Origin: an uncultured OM182 clade bacterium
Lineage (GTDB): Bacteria > Pseudomonadota > Gammaproteobacteria > Pseudomonadales > Azotimanducaceae
DNA length: 52,752 nt
Assembly (NCBI GenBank): GCA_905182025.1
Contig: CAJJAA010000001.1
Location: forward strand, 1 to 52,752
Reading direction: 5' to 3'
Shown here: one piece after another, positions 7,156 through 15,138 of the stretch
Layout: every line of letters begins with the position of its first letter
Position numbering within the stretch: position 1 is the stretch's first letter
Position numbers and translations under genes: made by a program
Notes under the pieces: generated by a model
What the model was told of the DNA's origin: nothing
The model's database searches: none
Seen by the model: the letters and a program-made list of their open reading frames with translations, nothing else

Positions 7156-8504
7156 TGCCGGTTGGTGACATTCTTTCGCTGTTGATGTTCGCGAGTTTTA
7201 TTCTTCTAATTTTTTCAGGTTTCCCTGTCGCCTGGGTGTTGGGTGGTCTCGCTGTGCTATTCACCGCCATCGGTATCGTTCTAAAGGTTGATTTTTCTTT
7301 ACCTGTTGAAATGGACTGGGATTATAGCTTTCTGGTTGTCGATCGCATTTGGGATGTGATGAACAATTGGGTGCTAGTTGCGTTACCGATGTTCATTTTT
7401 ATGGGCTTGATGCTCGACCGTTCAGGCGTCGCACAACGATTGATGGAGAACCTGGTCAAACTGTTTGGCAATGTGAAGGGGGGCATGGCGGTCACTGTTG
7501 CGGTCATCGGTATATTGCTTTCCGCGACAACGGGCATTATCGGCGCCTCGGTTGTTTTGTTAGCTCTATTAGGTCTGCCTCAGATGCTCGATCGAGGATA
7601 TGAACCCGAGTTAGCAACAGGCACGGTTTGTGCGGTTGGCACCCTCGGCATACTCGTGCCGCCAAGTATTATGTTGGTGCTCATGGCGGATCGCTTAGCG
7701 ATTCCTGTCGGTGACCTGTTTTTAGGTGCGTTGTTCCCTGGGTTATTGCTTGGTGGGTTGTTCGTCGTCTTTATTTTAGTTTATGCCTATTTGAATCCTG
7801 AGGCTGCACCGGTTCCTGAGGAACAAGAGCCAATCACCCTTAAGTTGGTGTGGGATGTGCTCTTGTCGGTTATGGCGCCAGCGGGATTAATTGTTGCTGT
7901 TCTGGGCTCGATTTTCTTTGGTATCGCAACGCCGACAGAGGCGGCAGGGGTTGGTGCGTTTGGTGCACTGTTACTTGCCCTGTGGAATAAACGTTTGGAT
8001 TACTCTGTGCTAACGAGTGTTCTGCAGGAGACGACACGCACCACGGCCTATATATTTGCGATCTTTCTTGGTGCCACGGCTTACTCTCTTGTACTACGCG
8101 GACTAGGTGGTGATGAACTGATTGAAGGCTTGCTTAGAGGTCTGCCTTTTGGTCCGACAGGTATTATTATTGCGATACTCTTTTTCACATTTTTAATTGG
8201 TTTCTTTCTCGATTGGATCGAAATCACATTGATAATATTACCTCTGGTAAGTCCCGTTGTGATCCATCTTGGATTTGATTTGGTGTGGTTTACGGTACTG
8301 TTTGCAGTGTGTCTTCAAACATCCTTTTTGACACCGCCCGTTGGCTTTGCCATTTTTTACTTAAAGGGCGTCGCGCCCGATTCGATTCCCGTCACGACGA
8401 TCTATAAGGGTGTTATTCCTTTTATCTTGTTGCAACTGTTGGGATTGGTTATGATTTTTGTCTGGTCAGACATAGCCACGTGGTTGCCGAGTCAAGCCTA
8501 CTAG
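7155..8504 (+). CDS. dctM: TRAP transporter large membrane subunit (DctM)
   Basis: The 449-residue polytopic protein is the transport channel of the TRAP system. It shows the conserved SATTGIIGASVVLLALLGLP and GTLGILVPPSIMLVLMAD segments, and later FLIGFFLDWIEITLIILPL and SFLTPPVGFAIFYLKG, all typical of the large subunit. Its start ATG overlaps the dctQ stop by one base. Length fits the mannitol/chloroaromatic-type DctM subgroup. No terminator with a T-run was found downstream; a 17-base duplication lies at 8530-8557. Confidence 0.93.
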   Translation: MPVGDILSLLMFASFILLIFSGFPVAWVLGGLAVLFTAIGIVLKVDFSLPVEMDWDYSFLVVDRIWDVMNNWVLVALPMFIFMGLMLDRSGVAQRLMENLVKLFGNVKGGMAVTVAVIGILLSATTGIIGASVVLLALLGLPQMLDRGYEPELATGTVCAVGTLGILVPPSIMLVLMADRLAIPVGDLFLGALFPGLLLGGLFVVFILVYAYLNPEAAPVPEEQEPITLKLVWDVLLSVMAPAGLIVAVLGSIFFGIATPTEAAGVGAFGALLLALWNKRLDYSVLTSVLQETTRTTAYIFAIFLGATAYSLVLRGLGGDELIEGLLRGLPFGPTGIIIAILFFTFLIGFFLDWIEITLIILPLVSPVVIHLGFDLVWFTVLFAVCLQTSFLTPPVGFAIFYLKGVAPDSIPVTTIYKGVIPFILLQLLGLVMIFVWSDIATWLPSQAY

Positions 8505-8529
8505 TTGTCAAAAAGAACGGTTTGTCAGA

Positions 8530-8557
8530 ACGCGCTAATCATCAAGACGCGCTAATC
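8530..8557. repeat. Short direct repeat after dctM
   Basis: The 11-mer ACGCGCTAATC occurs at 8530-8540 and 8547-8557, a period of 17 bases, between the convergent dctM gene and the Cys-rich protein gene; the second copy enters the latter's 3' end. Confidence 0.6.
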
Positions 8558-8941
8558 GTTAAATAGGTCATCGAAGGGGTTTGTTGATCTATTCTGATCA
8601 GTGGTGTCCGGGTTTTTATCTTCCGCTACAACATCGTCCATGTCGTCATGAAATAAAGCATCAAATTTTTCAGTTGCGAGTGATTGGGGTGCCCGGTTTT
8701 TTGATTTAAACGCCGTTGCGCAAGGCTTGAAATATTCGCAGAAGTTCGCCGTTTCTTTGTTCGTCGGGGCTTCCGCTCTATCATTGTCGCAGTCATCCGG
8801 TCGTCCCGGTGCGTAGTGGCGACACAATCGACAGCAGTGAAGCACTTCAAAACAATTCGAACAATTGGCATGGCGGCTGATAGGTTGTGGGACGTCTTCA
8901 AGGGAAGTCCCGCAGTTCCAACACAATAGTGGCTCACTCAT
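8552..8941 (-). CDS. Cysteine-rich putative zinc-binding protein
   Basis: The 129-residue protein opens with a zinc-ribbon-like series: CWNCG, then CSNC, then CCRLC and a RHYAPGRPDDC, followed by FCEYFKP. The second half is acidic and disordered, with a repeated DALFHDD and DDLFND ending. This suggests a metal-binding head with a flexible acidic tail; I know of similar uncharacterised proteins in marine gammaproteobacteria but no function. It lies downstream of the enoyl-CoA hydratase with a gap of 89 bases on the same strand. Confidence 0.7.
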   Translation of the reverse strand: MSEPLLCWNCGTSLEDVPQPISRHANCSNCFEVLHCCRLCRHYAPGRPDDCDNDRAEAPTNKETANFCEYFKPCATAFKSKNRAPQSLATEKFDALFHDDMDDVVAEDKNPDTTDQNRSTNPFDDLFND

Positions 8942-9030
8942 AGGGCAACCTTTTGTACGGATTGAGTGTGCGTCCCATCATTGCCACAGCAACGTAAAGT
9001 CGTAGGTCATATTGAATTCGCATGGCGCTA

Positions 9031-9804
9031 TTAGCTAACCCAAGAAGGCTTTCGCTTTTCTCTGAAGGATGCCATGCCTTCTTCGCCTTCTTTTGACTTG
9101 AACATCTTTACGCTCCAGCTTCCCGTTAGATCAAAGCCTTCTTGCATAGAAAGTCCGGGTACCTGGCGGACTAGCTTTTTGCATTCGATGATGGCGTTAG
9201 GACCGCCCAAATTGATCATATCGATTTCTTCCTGAACAGCTTCGATAAGCTGCGCTGCTGGAACAGCCCGATGTGCTAGACCGAAATCAACAGCTTGTTG
9301 CCCAGTGAAGCGTTCGCCGGTCAGAAACAATTTCATGCCATGATGTGTTCCCAACTTGGGCAGGCATACGACTGAGATGACAGCGGGAATAACGCCGATG
9401 CGTACTTCAGAGAAACTAAATTGAACATCTTGTACTGTTATAACAATATCGGCGGCTCCGACCAAGCCTAAACCGCCGGCGAATGCAGCACCGTTCACAG
9501 CTGCGATAACGGGTTTTTCGCTATTGACGATTTGCTTTAATACATCTGGATAAGGAACGGCTTCACCGCCGCCATCGATGCTCGCGCCCGGAGGGCTTTT
9601 GAGATCAGCGCCGGCGCAGAAAGCAGTGCCATTGCCGGTGATAACAATTGATCGGACCGCAGGGTCTTTGTTAGCCTCCAATAGATGATGATAAAGTTCG
9701 TTTACCAGCGCCGCAGATAGTGCATTTCGATTTTCAGGTCGATTAAGCGTGATCCAGGCAGCGCCATCTTTGACGTCATAGAGGGTAGCTTCTAGTTGGC
9801 TCAT
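9031..9804 (-). CDS. Enoyl-CoA hydratase/isomerase family protein (LiuC-like)
   Basis: The 257-residue crotonase-fold protein shows both oxyanion regions, FCAGADL (62-68) and NGAAFAGGLGL (104-114), and the catalytic Glu in SEVRIGVIPAVIS (E133). The second catalytic Glu of classical enoyl-CoA hydratase is replaced: the segment reads GMKLFLTG with Lys158. That and the SEVRIG segment resemble the methylglutaconyl-CoA hydratase (LiuC/AUH) branch. The likely role is hydration of an enoyl-CoA in branched-chain or fatty acid breakdown; the exact substrate is unknown. It lies downstream of a GNAT gene and the halohydrin dehalogenase-like gene on the same strand. Confidence 0.85.
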   Translation of the reverse strand: MSQLEATLYDVKDGAAWITLNRPENRNALSAALVNELYHHLLEANKDPAVRSIVITGNGTAFCAGADLKSPPGASIDGGGEAVPYPDVLKQIVNSEKPVIAAVNGAAFAGGLGLVGAADIVITVQDVQFSFSEVRIGVIPAVISVVCLPKLGTHHGMKLFLTGERFTGQQAVDFGLAHRAVPAAQLIEAVQEEIDMINLGGPNAIIECKKLVRQVPGLSMQEGFDLTGSWSVKMFKSKEGEEGMASFREKRKPSWVS

Positions 9805-9887
9805 ATATTTTCTCGGTCTTGTGTTGAAATAATTTTTAGACAGTGGGCGTAAATTAAGTGATTTAAGTCATCGAGGCTAGTACAAAA

Positions 9888-10436
9888 TTAGCGCCGATTT
9901 GCATTCGGCCAAGGCTGAATGGGTTTATCGGGAACGTCGTCTGTAAGGTCTTCTTGATTGAAAATGGTGAAGCCCCTGGATAGATAATTTTGCAGTGCGC
10001 TCGGATGGTCGAGACTACAGGTATGTAACCAGACGCGATTTCCGCCGAGTGACCAAGCTTTGGCGATAGCATCTGCGAGTAGCTTTTTGCCAAATCCTTG
10101 GCCAATAAATTCCGGTAACAGGCCGAAGTAACAAATCTCGGTTGTACCCTTGGGCTGCTTTTCAAGCTCAAAGTAGCCAATAGGTGTCCCTTTTCGATAG
10201 GCAACCCAAGTCTGAATATTTACGTTGTTTAACGCCGTGCGCCATTGGTCGTAGCTCCATGGCAATCGCATATACCAAAGGCAAGAGGCGCCAACGGCGA
10301 CATAGAGGAAGCGGCTGAACTCTGGCAGGGGTGTGTCTACAAGCCTAAGGGCGTAAACATCGGTATCGCATTCGACAATTTCGGGGCGCTGAGCGTCGGT
10401 TATTTCCAAATGCCAAACATGAATGCTCTGGTTCAT
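9888..10436 (-). CDS. GNAT family N-acetyltransferase
   Basis: The 182-residue protein has the acetyl-CoA binding motif A as LLPEFIGQGFGKKLL (about 106-120), where IGQGFG supplies the pyrophosphate loop, preceded by a beta strand (EICYFG). It transfers an acetyl group from acetyl-CoA to an unknown amine. It lies 39 bases after the halohydrin dehalogenase-like gene and 83 bases before the enoyl-CoA hydratase, so it may belong to the same transcript. Confidence 0.8.
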   Translation of the reverse strand: MNQSIHVWHLEITDAQRPEIVECDTDVYALRLVDTPLPEFSRFLYVAVGASCLWYMRLPWSYDQWRTALNNVNIQTWVAYRKGTPIGYFELEKQPKGTTEICYFGLLPEFIGQGFGKKLLADAIAKAWSLGGNRVWLHTCSLDHPSALQNYLSRGFTIFNQEDLTDDVPDKPIQPWPNANRR

Positions 10437-10475
10437 TATCAGGCGCTCATTTTTTCAATGCTAGTTTCTATTGGA

Positions 10476-11153
10476 TCAAACATTCGTCGCCCAACCGCCG
10501 GAGAAGGGTATTGCCTGTCCGACGATAAAATCACTTTTGTCCGATGCAAGGAACAGAGCCAGCTCTGCGGATTCTTCGGAACGCGCGACACGCTGTATTG
10601 GCACATTGCGTTGTAGATGTTTTTGAAAACGCTCGGATGCGACGAGTTCAGGTGGAAAGTAAACGGGGTTGCTTACATAGTTTTGTGCGACTGCGTTGAT
10701 TTGAACATTCGCGGGTGCAAATTCGAGACCAGCAGCTTTAACAAATGAGTTTTGGGCGCCGCGAGCGGCGCAATATGCTGTTGATCCAGGCATGCCTCGT
10801 AGTGGTGCGGCACTGGTGATCGCGACAACCTTACCGTGGCCACGAGCAGCCATTTTGGGCGCGAAATGTCTAACAAGCAACATGAGGGGATGTACCATGA
10901 CGTCGAACATGCCCAGCCAATCTTCGCTTTTAATCTCACCTACCGGCATGTTGCAGGGGTCATGGGCTAGGTTAGCAATCAGGATATCGATGTCGTCGAT
11001 CTTGCTGACGTATTTCTCAAAGTCGTCACCGTTTGGTACGGTGCCGGGTATCGCTATAACTGCGGCACCTTCAGCGGCAAATAATTCACAAATAGCGGGG
11101 CCCATATAGTCATCACATTGGGTGACGAGTACTTTTTTGTTTTCGAGTCGCAT
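10476..11153 (-). CDS. Halohydrin dehalogenase (SDR-derived)
   Basis: This short-chain-fold protein of 225 residues lacks the glycine-rich NAD(P) motif of true SDRs. In its place is TQCDDYMG (11-18), fitting the T-x4-[FY]-x-G signature of halohydrin dehalogenases. The catalytic residues are S114, Y127 and R131, spaced S-x12-Y-x3-R, with Arg where SDRs have Lys. The segment NAVAQNYVSNPVYFPPE lines up with the halide-pocket loop of HheC, which reads GPNYL there. Such enzymes close vicinal halohydrins to epoxides with release of halide, and open epoxides with halide, azide or cyanide, without a cofactor. The chosen start at 11153 has a GAGAG site; an ATG four codons earlier (11165) is the alternative. 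Confidence 0.82.
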   Translation of the reverse strand: MRLENKKVLVTQCDDYMGPAICELFAAEGAAVIAIPGTVPNGDDFEKYVSKIDDIDILIANLAHDPCNMPVGEIKSEDWLGMFDVMVHPLMLLVRHFAPKMAARGHGKVVAITSAAPLRGMPGSTAYCAARGAQNSFVKAAGLEFAPANVQINAVAQNYVSNPVYFPPELVASERFQKHLQRNVPIQRVARSEESAELALFLASDKSDFIVGQAIPFSGGWATNV

Positions 11154-11220
11154 ATTTTCTCTCATTTCAATGTCAGTCGTTCGAATATAGAACCGCAGTC
11201 CAAAAATGGGGACTGGCCTA

Positions 11221-11607
11221 TTAGCTAACAGTAACGGCGTATTGCTTTAGTAGTTCAAGAGGCACGATATCAAGGGCTTTGATGTGCGTGTTGTTTAGAA
11301 AGACCCTCGGTGCCATACCTTTTTCGTGAGCTTCAAGCCATCGGCCGGCGCACAGGCACCATCGATCGTCCGCCTTGAGGCCGACGAAGCCAAATTCTAA
11401 GTGGGGTGTCGATAGATCGTTACCTGCAAAACGAGAATATTCAAGGAAAGTGTCGCTGACTTCGACACAGATCGTGTGGGATCCAACGTCTTCAGCGCAG
11501 GTGTTACAACATCCGTCTCGGAAGAAACCAGTGATTGGTGCCATGCTACAAGGCGCGAGCTCGGTGCCTAGTACGTTTACAGGCTCGTCTATTTCGATAC
11601 TATTCAT
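11221..11607 (-). CDS. DUF2237 family protein
   Basis: The 128-residue protein matches a widespread conserved family of unknown function. It shows the family segments NVLGTELAPCS, GFFRDGCCNTCAEDVGSHT, FSRFAGNDLSTP in the variant form YSRFAGNDLSTP, and DDRWCLCAGRWLEA. Several conserved cysteines could bind metal or be redox active, but no activity has been established to my knowledge. It lies 55 bases upstream of the halohydrin dehalogenase on the same strand and may lead that transcript. Confidence 0.85.
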   Translation of the reverse strand: MNSIEIDEPVNVLGTELAPCSMAPITGFFRDGCCNTCAEDVGSHTICVEVSDTFLEYSRFAGNDLSTPHLEFGFVGLKADDRWCLCAGRWLEAHEKGMAPRVFLNNTHIKALDIVPLELLKQYAVTVS

Positions 11608-11832
11608 TGTTTAAAAGTTCCATCCTTCGAATTTTAGGGAGTAAGCCAACGGTTGTTTGTAGTTACCCAGATAAGACCTTGATCTTGCGTCATGCTGCCG
11701 CCGGAATCAAATACACGAAGAGGTATTGAAGGGATTAGTGTGACTAGACATGCACGGTATTACGGGTGGTTGAAGCATCCTAAGGTGTGGTTGCCAGTGT
11801 TGCTGGTATTGCACGGTTTTTAGAAGTTTAGT

Positions 11833-11852
11833 GAGTTGAACCGGTTCAACTC
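11833..11852. promoter_or_regulatory. Perfect 20-base palindrome, possible operator
   Basis: GAGTTGAACCGGTTCAACTC is a perfect inverted repeat without a spacer. It is followed at once by two degenerate copies of its right half (GTTCCAACC and AGTTCAAC). It lies between the cupin gene end (11904) and the DUF2237 start (11607), both on the minus strand. This is the only upstream space of the DUF2237-dehalogenase-hydratase gene group, so it could be a dimeric regulator site. There is no T-run, so a terminator is unlikely. Confidence 0.4.
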
Positions 11853-11903
11853 GTTCCAACCAGTTCAACTACAGGGTTTGATTTATAGGCGAACCGGGGG
11901 GGG

Positions 11904-12389
11904 TTATTTTTCTGGCGGCTTCAGGTCGTGCAAATGCTGCATGTCTACGTAGGATTTTTTGCCATGTACGCGGTACATTTTTCTATTGATGCGTGGGTAC
12001 TCGCAAATGTCTATTTCGCTTCGAGTTCCACCCATCAGATAGACGAGGTCTTCATCGAAAGGGTTGCTTAAGCTATGGGGCAGGGAATGCTGTGCGAATG
12101 CCATGACGTCTCCCGCATTGACTTCACATCGCTGCTCGCCAATGTCGGCAATACCTTTACCTGACATTATGTAGAGAAATTCCTCGTCACAATGATGGAA
12201 GTGAAATTGAGTCGATTCGTCACCCGACTCAAGTCTAACGATATGAAGACCAACATGCTCTAAGCCGAGGTAGTCACCAATAGAGCGTGTGTGTCGAACG
12301 GCTTTTGCATTAAATTGATGGATGTTGGCGACCTCAGGCATCGCCTGGATTTCGCCTGAGGTTAGTAGAGGAAAGGGTTTATCTGCCAC
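11904..12389 (-). CDS. Cupin domain protein
   Basis: A single cupin domain with the metal-binding first motif FHFHHCDEEFLYIMSGKG and the second motif QHSLPHSLSN is visible. The product is 161 residues if it starts at the GTG at 12389, which lies inside the last codons of the helicase gene, overlapping it by 11 bases; a start at the ATG at 12341 would give 145. The frame is open further upstream (to 12539) but that part is the shadow of the helicase gene. The family has very varied functions, mostly enzymatic or sugar/small-molecule binding; none can be assigned. Translation is probably coupled to the helicase. Confidence 0.7.
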   Translation of the reverse strand: MADKPFPLLTSGEIQAMPEVANIHQFNAKAVRHTRSIGDYLGLEHVGLHIVRLESGDESTQFHFHHCDEEFLYIMSGKGIADIGEQRCEVNAGDVMAFAQHSLPHSLSNPFDEDLVYLMGGTRSEIDICEYPRINRKMYRVHGKKSYVDMQHLHDLKPPEK

Positions 12390-13803
12390 GGGGTCTTCTA
12401 GGTGCCTGTTCTTGTTTGGGTCTGCCGCGTCTCTGCGGTGCTGGCATCGGCGCAAGGAGTTCCTCTGGCGGCTGCTCGCAAACAAATGCATCACCAAGTA
12501 ATTCTTGAATATTTGGCAACATAAATGAATCGTTCTCACAGGCTAGGCTAACGGATGTGCCCTTTGCACCTGCGCGACCTGTTCTACCGATACGGTGCAC
12601 GTAGTCTTCAGCGTCTTCAGGGAGGTTGTAGTTGATGACATGAGAGACGTCATCGACGTGAATACCGCGTCCTGCGACATCCGTTGCAACCAAAACTTTA
12701 ATCTCACCTTCGCGAAACTGCTCGAGTGTCTTAATTCGTTTCTTCTGTGGCACTTCGCCGGTTAACAAACCGCATTCAATACCTTGCCGATAGAGTTTGT
12801 TCTCGATGTCTCGAGTTTGGTCGCGGCGATTGACGAAAACAATAACGCGTTTCACGTCATCGCCCATAATAATATTGTACAAAACGTTGAACTTTGATTC
12901 TTCACTGGTGAGATAGACCAATTGCGTGACGCTATCGATAGCGACCTTATCAGGTTCTATTTCGATTTTTACTGGATCAATCGTCCAACTTGACGCAAGT
13001 CGTTTTATATCTTCACTAAAGGTTGCGCTGAATAGCTGTGTCTGTCTGTTTTCCTTCCGTGGTGTCCGAGCGATAATGGATTTCACATCTGGAATAAAGC
13101 CCATGCTAAGCATTCTGTCCGCTTCATCAATGACGAGTGTCTCAACAGCAGATAAATTGACGATATTGGAGCGAATGAAATCAATCAATCGGCCAGGTGT
13201 GGCAATGATTAAATCTATCGGTTTTTGTAGTTGGGCCTTTTGTTTCTCGTAGTCCATGCCACCCATCACCGCCATAACTTTTAGGTCGGTGTAGGCAGAA
13301 AGCAGTTCTGCATCTTTTGTGATCTGCATCACCAGTTCACGAGTTGGCGCGATGACCAATGCAAAGGGTTTACCCTTGGTCCGCTTTTCGAACTCTGGAT
13401 TTTCTAAGTGGTAGGTAATGACGGAAATAAGAAACGCCGCGGTTTTACCTGTGCCTGTTTGTGCCTGGGCAATGATATCTTCGCCATCAAGGGAGTGGGG
13501 TAACACTTCCTTTTGCACCGGCGTACAGTTTTGGAAGCCAAGGTCGATAATGGCATCGTTTAATTCAGTAGGTAGTTTCAGCTCCGCAAAGTCCGCAGGC
13601 ACCGGCTCAGACTTCTTGGGTCGCTGCTTAGGTTGCTTTTCAATGGCCGCAGTAGCATTAGCAGTTTTAGTGGCTTTGCTATCTTTGTTACCAGGTCCAG
13701 AAGAGTTGCGACTCTTATTACTCGTACCGCCGTCGTTCTGAGCGGGCTGAGATTTGTCGTCTTCAGGTTGGCTTGGGGAGAATATACGTTTTAAAAACTT
13801 CAT
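12379..13803 (-). CDS. rhlB: DEAD-box RNA helicase, RhlB-like
   Basis: The 474-residue ATP-dependent RNA helicase starts with a disordered Ser/Lys/Pro-rich 70 residues and then carries the complete motif set. A Q motif (GFQNCTPVQ), Walker A AQTGTGKT at 114-121, PTREL, DEAD at 226-229, SAT at 259-261 and HRIGRTGRAG are all present. The core is close to the RhlB group, which unwinds RNA for the degradosome and other RNA processes. The C-terminus ends in a short Arg/Pro-rich tail (RRGRPKQEQAPRRPRGR). The assignment to RhlB rather than RhlE or SrmB rests on the core only. Confidence 0.8.
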   Translation of the reverse strand: MKFLKRIFSPSQPEDDKSQPAQNDGGTSNKSRNSSGPGNKDSKATKTANATAAIEKQPKQRPKKSEPVPADFAELKLPTELNDAIIDLGFQNCTPVQKEVLPHSLDGEDIIAQAQTGTGKTAAFLISVITYHLENPEFEKRTKGKPFALVIAPTRELVMQITKDAELLSAYTDLKVMAVMGGMDYEKQKAQLQKPIDLIIATPGRLIDFIRSNIVNLSAVETLVIDEADRMLSMGFIPDVKSIIARTPRKENRQTQLFSATFSEDIKRLASSWTIDPVKIEIEPDKVAIDSVTQLVYLTSEESKFNVLYNIIMGDDVKRVIVFVNRRDQTRDIENKLYRQGIECGLLTGEVPQKKRIKTLEQFREGEIKVLVATDVAGRGIHVDDVSHVINYNLPEDAEDYVHRIGRTGRAGAKGTSVSLACENDSFMLPNIQELLGDAFVCEQPPEELLAPMPAPQRRGRPKQEQAPRRPRGR

Positions 13804-13857
13804 TGATTAATTGCTCTCATGGCCCACTCTAACACGTGTCAAGTGATTCTGCTTGAT

Positions 13858-15129
13858 TCAACGCTTGAGTAGCTGCTGAATAGATGCGAGTTCTAGACAA
13901 ACCACAAATACTTCCAACGCCTGCCTTAGTGCTTCCATTGACGGGAATGTGGGCGCAATCCTTATGTTCTGGTTGCGGGGGTCATCGCCGTTGGGGAATG
14001 TTGCGCCAGCCGGCGTAAGTTTTACGCCAACATCACCCGCCATTTTTATCACCGTGCTAGCAAGCCCAGGTAGGGTATTAAGGGAGACGAAATAACCGCC
14101 CATTGGTTTAGTCCAATCGGCGATACCTCTATTGCCCAAGTGCTGATTAAGCACATTGTCTACCATGTCGAATCTGGGTCCGATGATATCTTTATGCTTG
14201 CGCATATGAGCTTGAATACCATCCGCGTCGACAAGGAAACGTACATGCCGTAACTGATTGACCTTGTCCGGACCGATTGCAGAGGCAGACAGAAATTTCT
14301 CAAAGGCTTTCAGGTTGTCTTCGGACAAGCCAATAAAGGAGATGCCAGAGCCCGCAAAGGTGACTTTTGAGGTTGACGCAAACATGATGACGCTTTCAGC
14401 CGTGTCGGCTTCGCGCGCTGCATCCATTAAGTTCGAAAGCTGATCAGGCTGATCATTTAGGTGGTGCACAGCATAGGCGTTGTCCCACATAATTTTGAAG
14501 TGATCGCCGGCGATGGTCGGTAATTTTGCAAATCGCTCGACTACCTCTGCGCTATAAGTCGTGCCCGTTGGATTGGAATATTTAGGTACACACCAGATAC
14601 CTTTGATCGAAGCATCCTGTGCTAGGAGCTTTTCAATGTGGTCCATGTCGGGACCATCGTCCAGCATGTTGACTGGGATCATTTCAATGTTAAAGGCATC
14701 ACAAATCGTAAAATGGCGATCGTAGCCAGGTACGGGGCAGAGAAACTTGATGGTTTCATTATTAGACTTGGATTCTTTCAACCAAACGGATTCCATCATG
14801 AAGTGTATGTAGTTGTACATCAGCGTTAAACTGCTGTTGCCACCGACCATTACTTCTTTGGCAGGCAAATCCATAAATAGACCGCCCAATTCGCGTGCTT
14901 CCGCAATGCCAGTCAGTCCACCATAGTTTCTAACATCTGTACCATCTTGGAGTAGATAGAAGCCTTGTAATATACCGTCGAGGCTATTTGAAAGGTCAAG
15001 CTGCTCAGCACCCGGTTTGCCCCGCGTCAAATCAAGCGAGAGCCCCGCAGATTTGTAAGCATCATATTGCTTTTCGAGTTGCAGTTGGCGTTCTTCGAGT
15101 TGTGTAATGGAGAGTTGTTCAAGTTTCAT
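13858..15129 (-). CDS. Class Ic aspartate aminotransferase
   Basis: The 423-residue PLP enzyme belongs to the subgroup of aspartate aminotransferases known from Corynebacterium and pseudomonads, which has an N-terminal RGKPGAEQLDLS and a NYGGLTGIAEAR segment. The PLP-binding Lys is K255 in FASTSKVTF; the ring-contacting WDNAY (D216, Y219) and KYSNPTGTT (N186) are present, as is the substrate-binding Arg in NIRIAPTFP near the end. The reaction is exchange of the amino group between aspartate and 2-oxoglutarate. It lies 9 bases after argC, so nitrogen metabolism genes are side by side. Confidence 0.88.
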   Translation of the reverse strand: MKLEQLSITQLEERQLQLEKQYDAYKSAGLSLDLTRGKPGAEQLDLSNSLDGILQGFYLLQDGTDVRNYGGLTGIAEARELGGLFMDLPAKEVMVGGNSSLTLMYNYIHFMMESVWLKESKSNNETIKFLCPVPGYDRHFTICDAFNIEMIPVNMLDDGPDMDHIEKLLAQDASIKGIWCVPKYSNPTGTTYSAEVVERFAKLPTIAGDHFKIMWDNAYAVHHLNDQPDQLSNLMDAAREADTAESVIMFASTSKVTFAGSGISFIGLSEDNLKAFEKFLSASAIGPDKVNQLRHVRFLVDADGIQAHMRKHKDIIGPRFDMVDNVLNQHLGNRGIADWTKPMGGYFVSLNTLPGLASTVIKMAGDVGVKLTPAGATFPNGDDPRNQNIRIAPTFPSMEALRQALEVFVVCLELASIQQLLKR

Positions 15130-15138
15130 GTTGTATTC

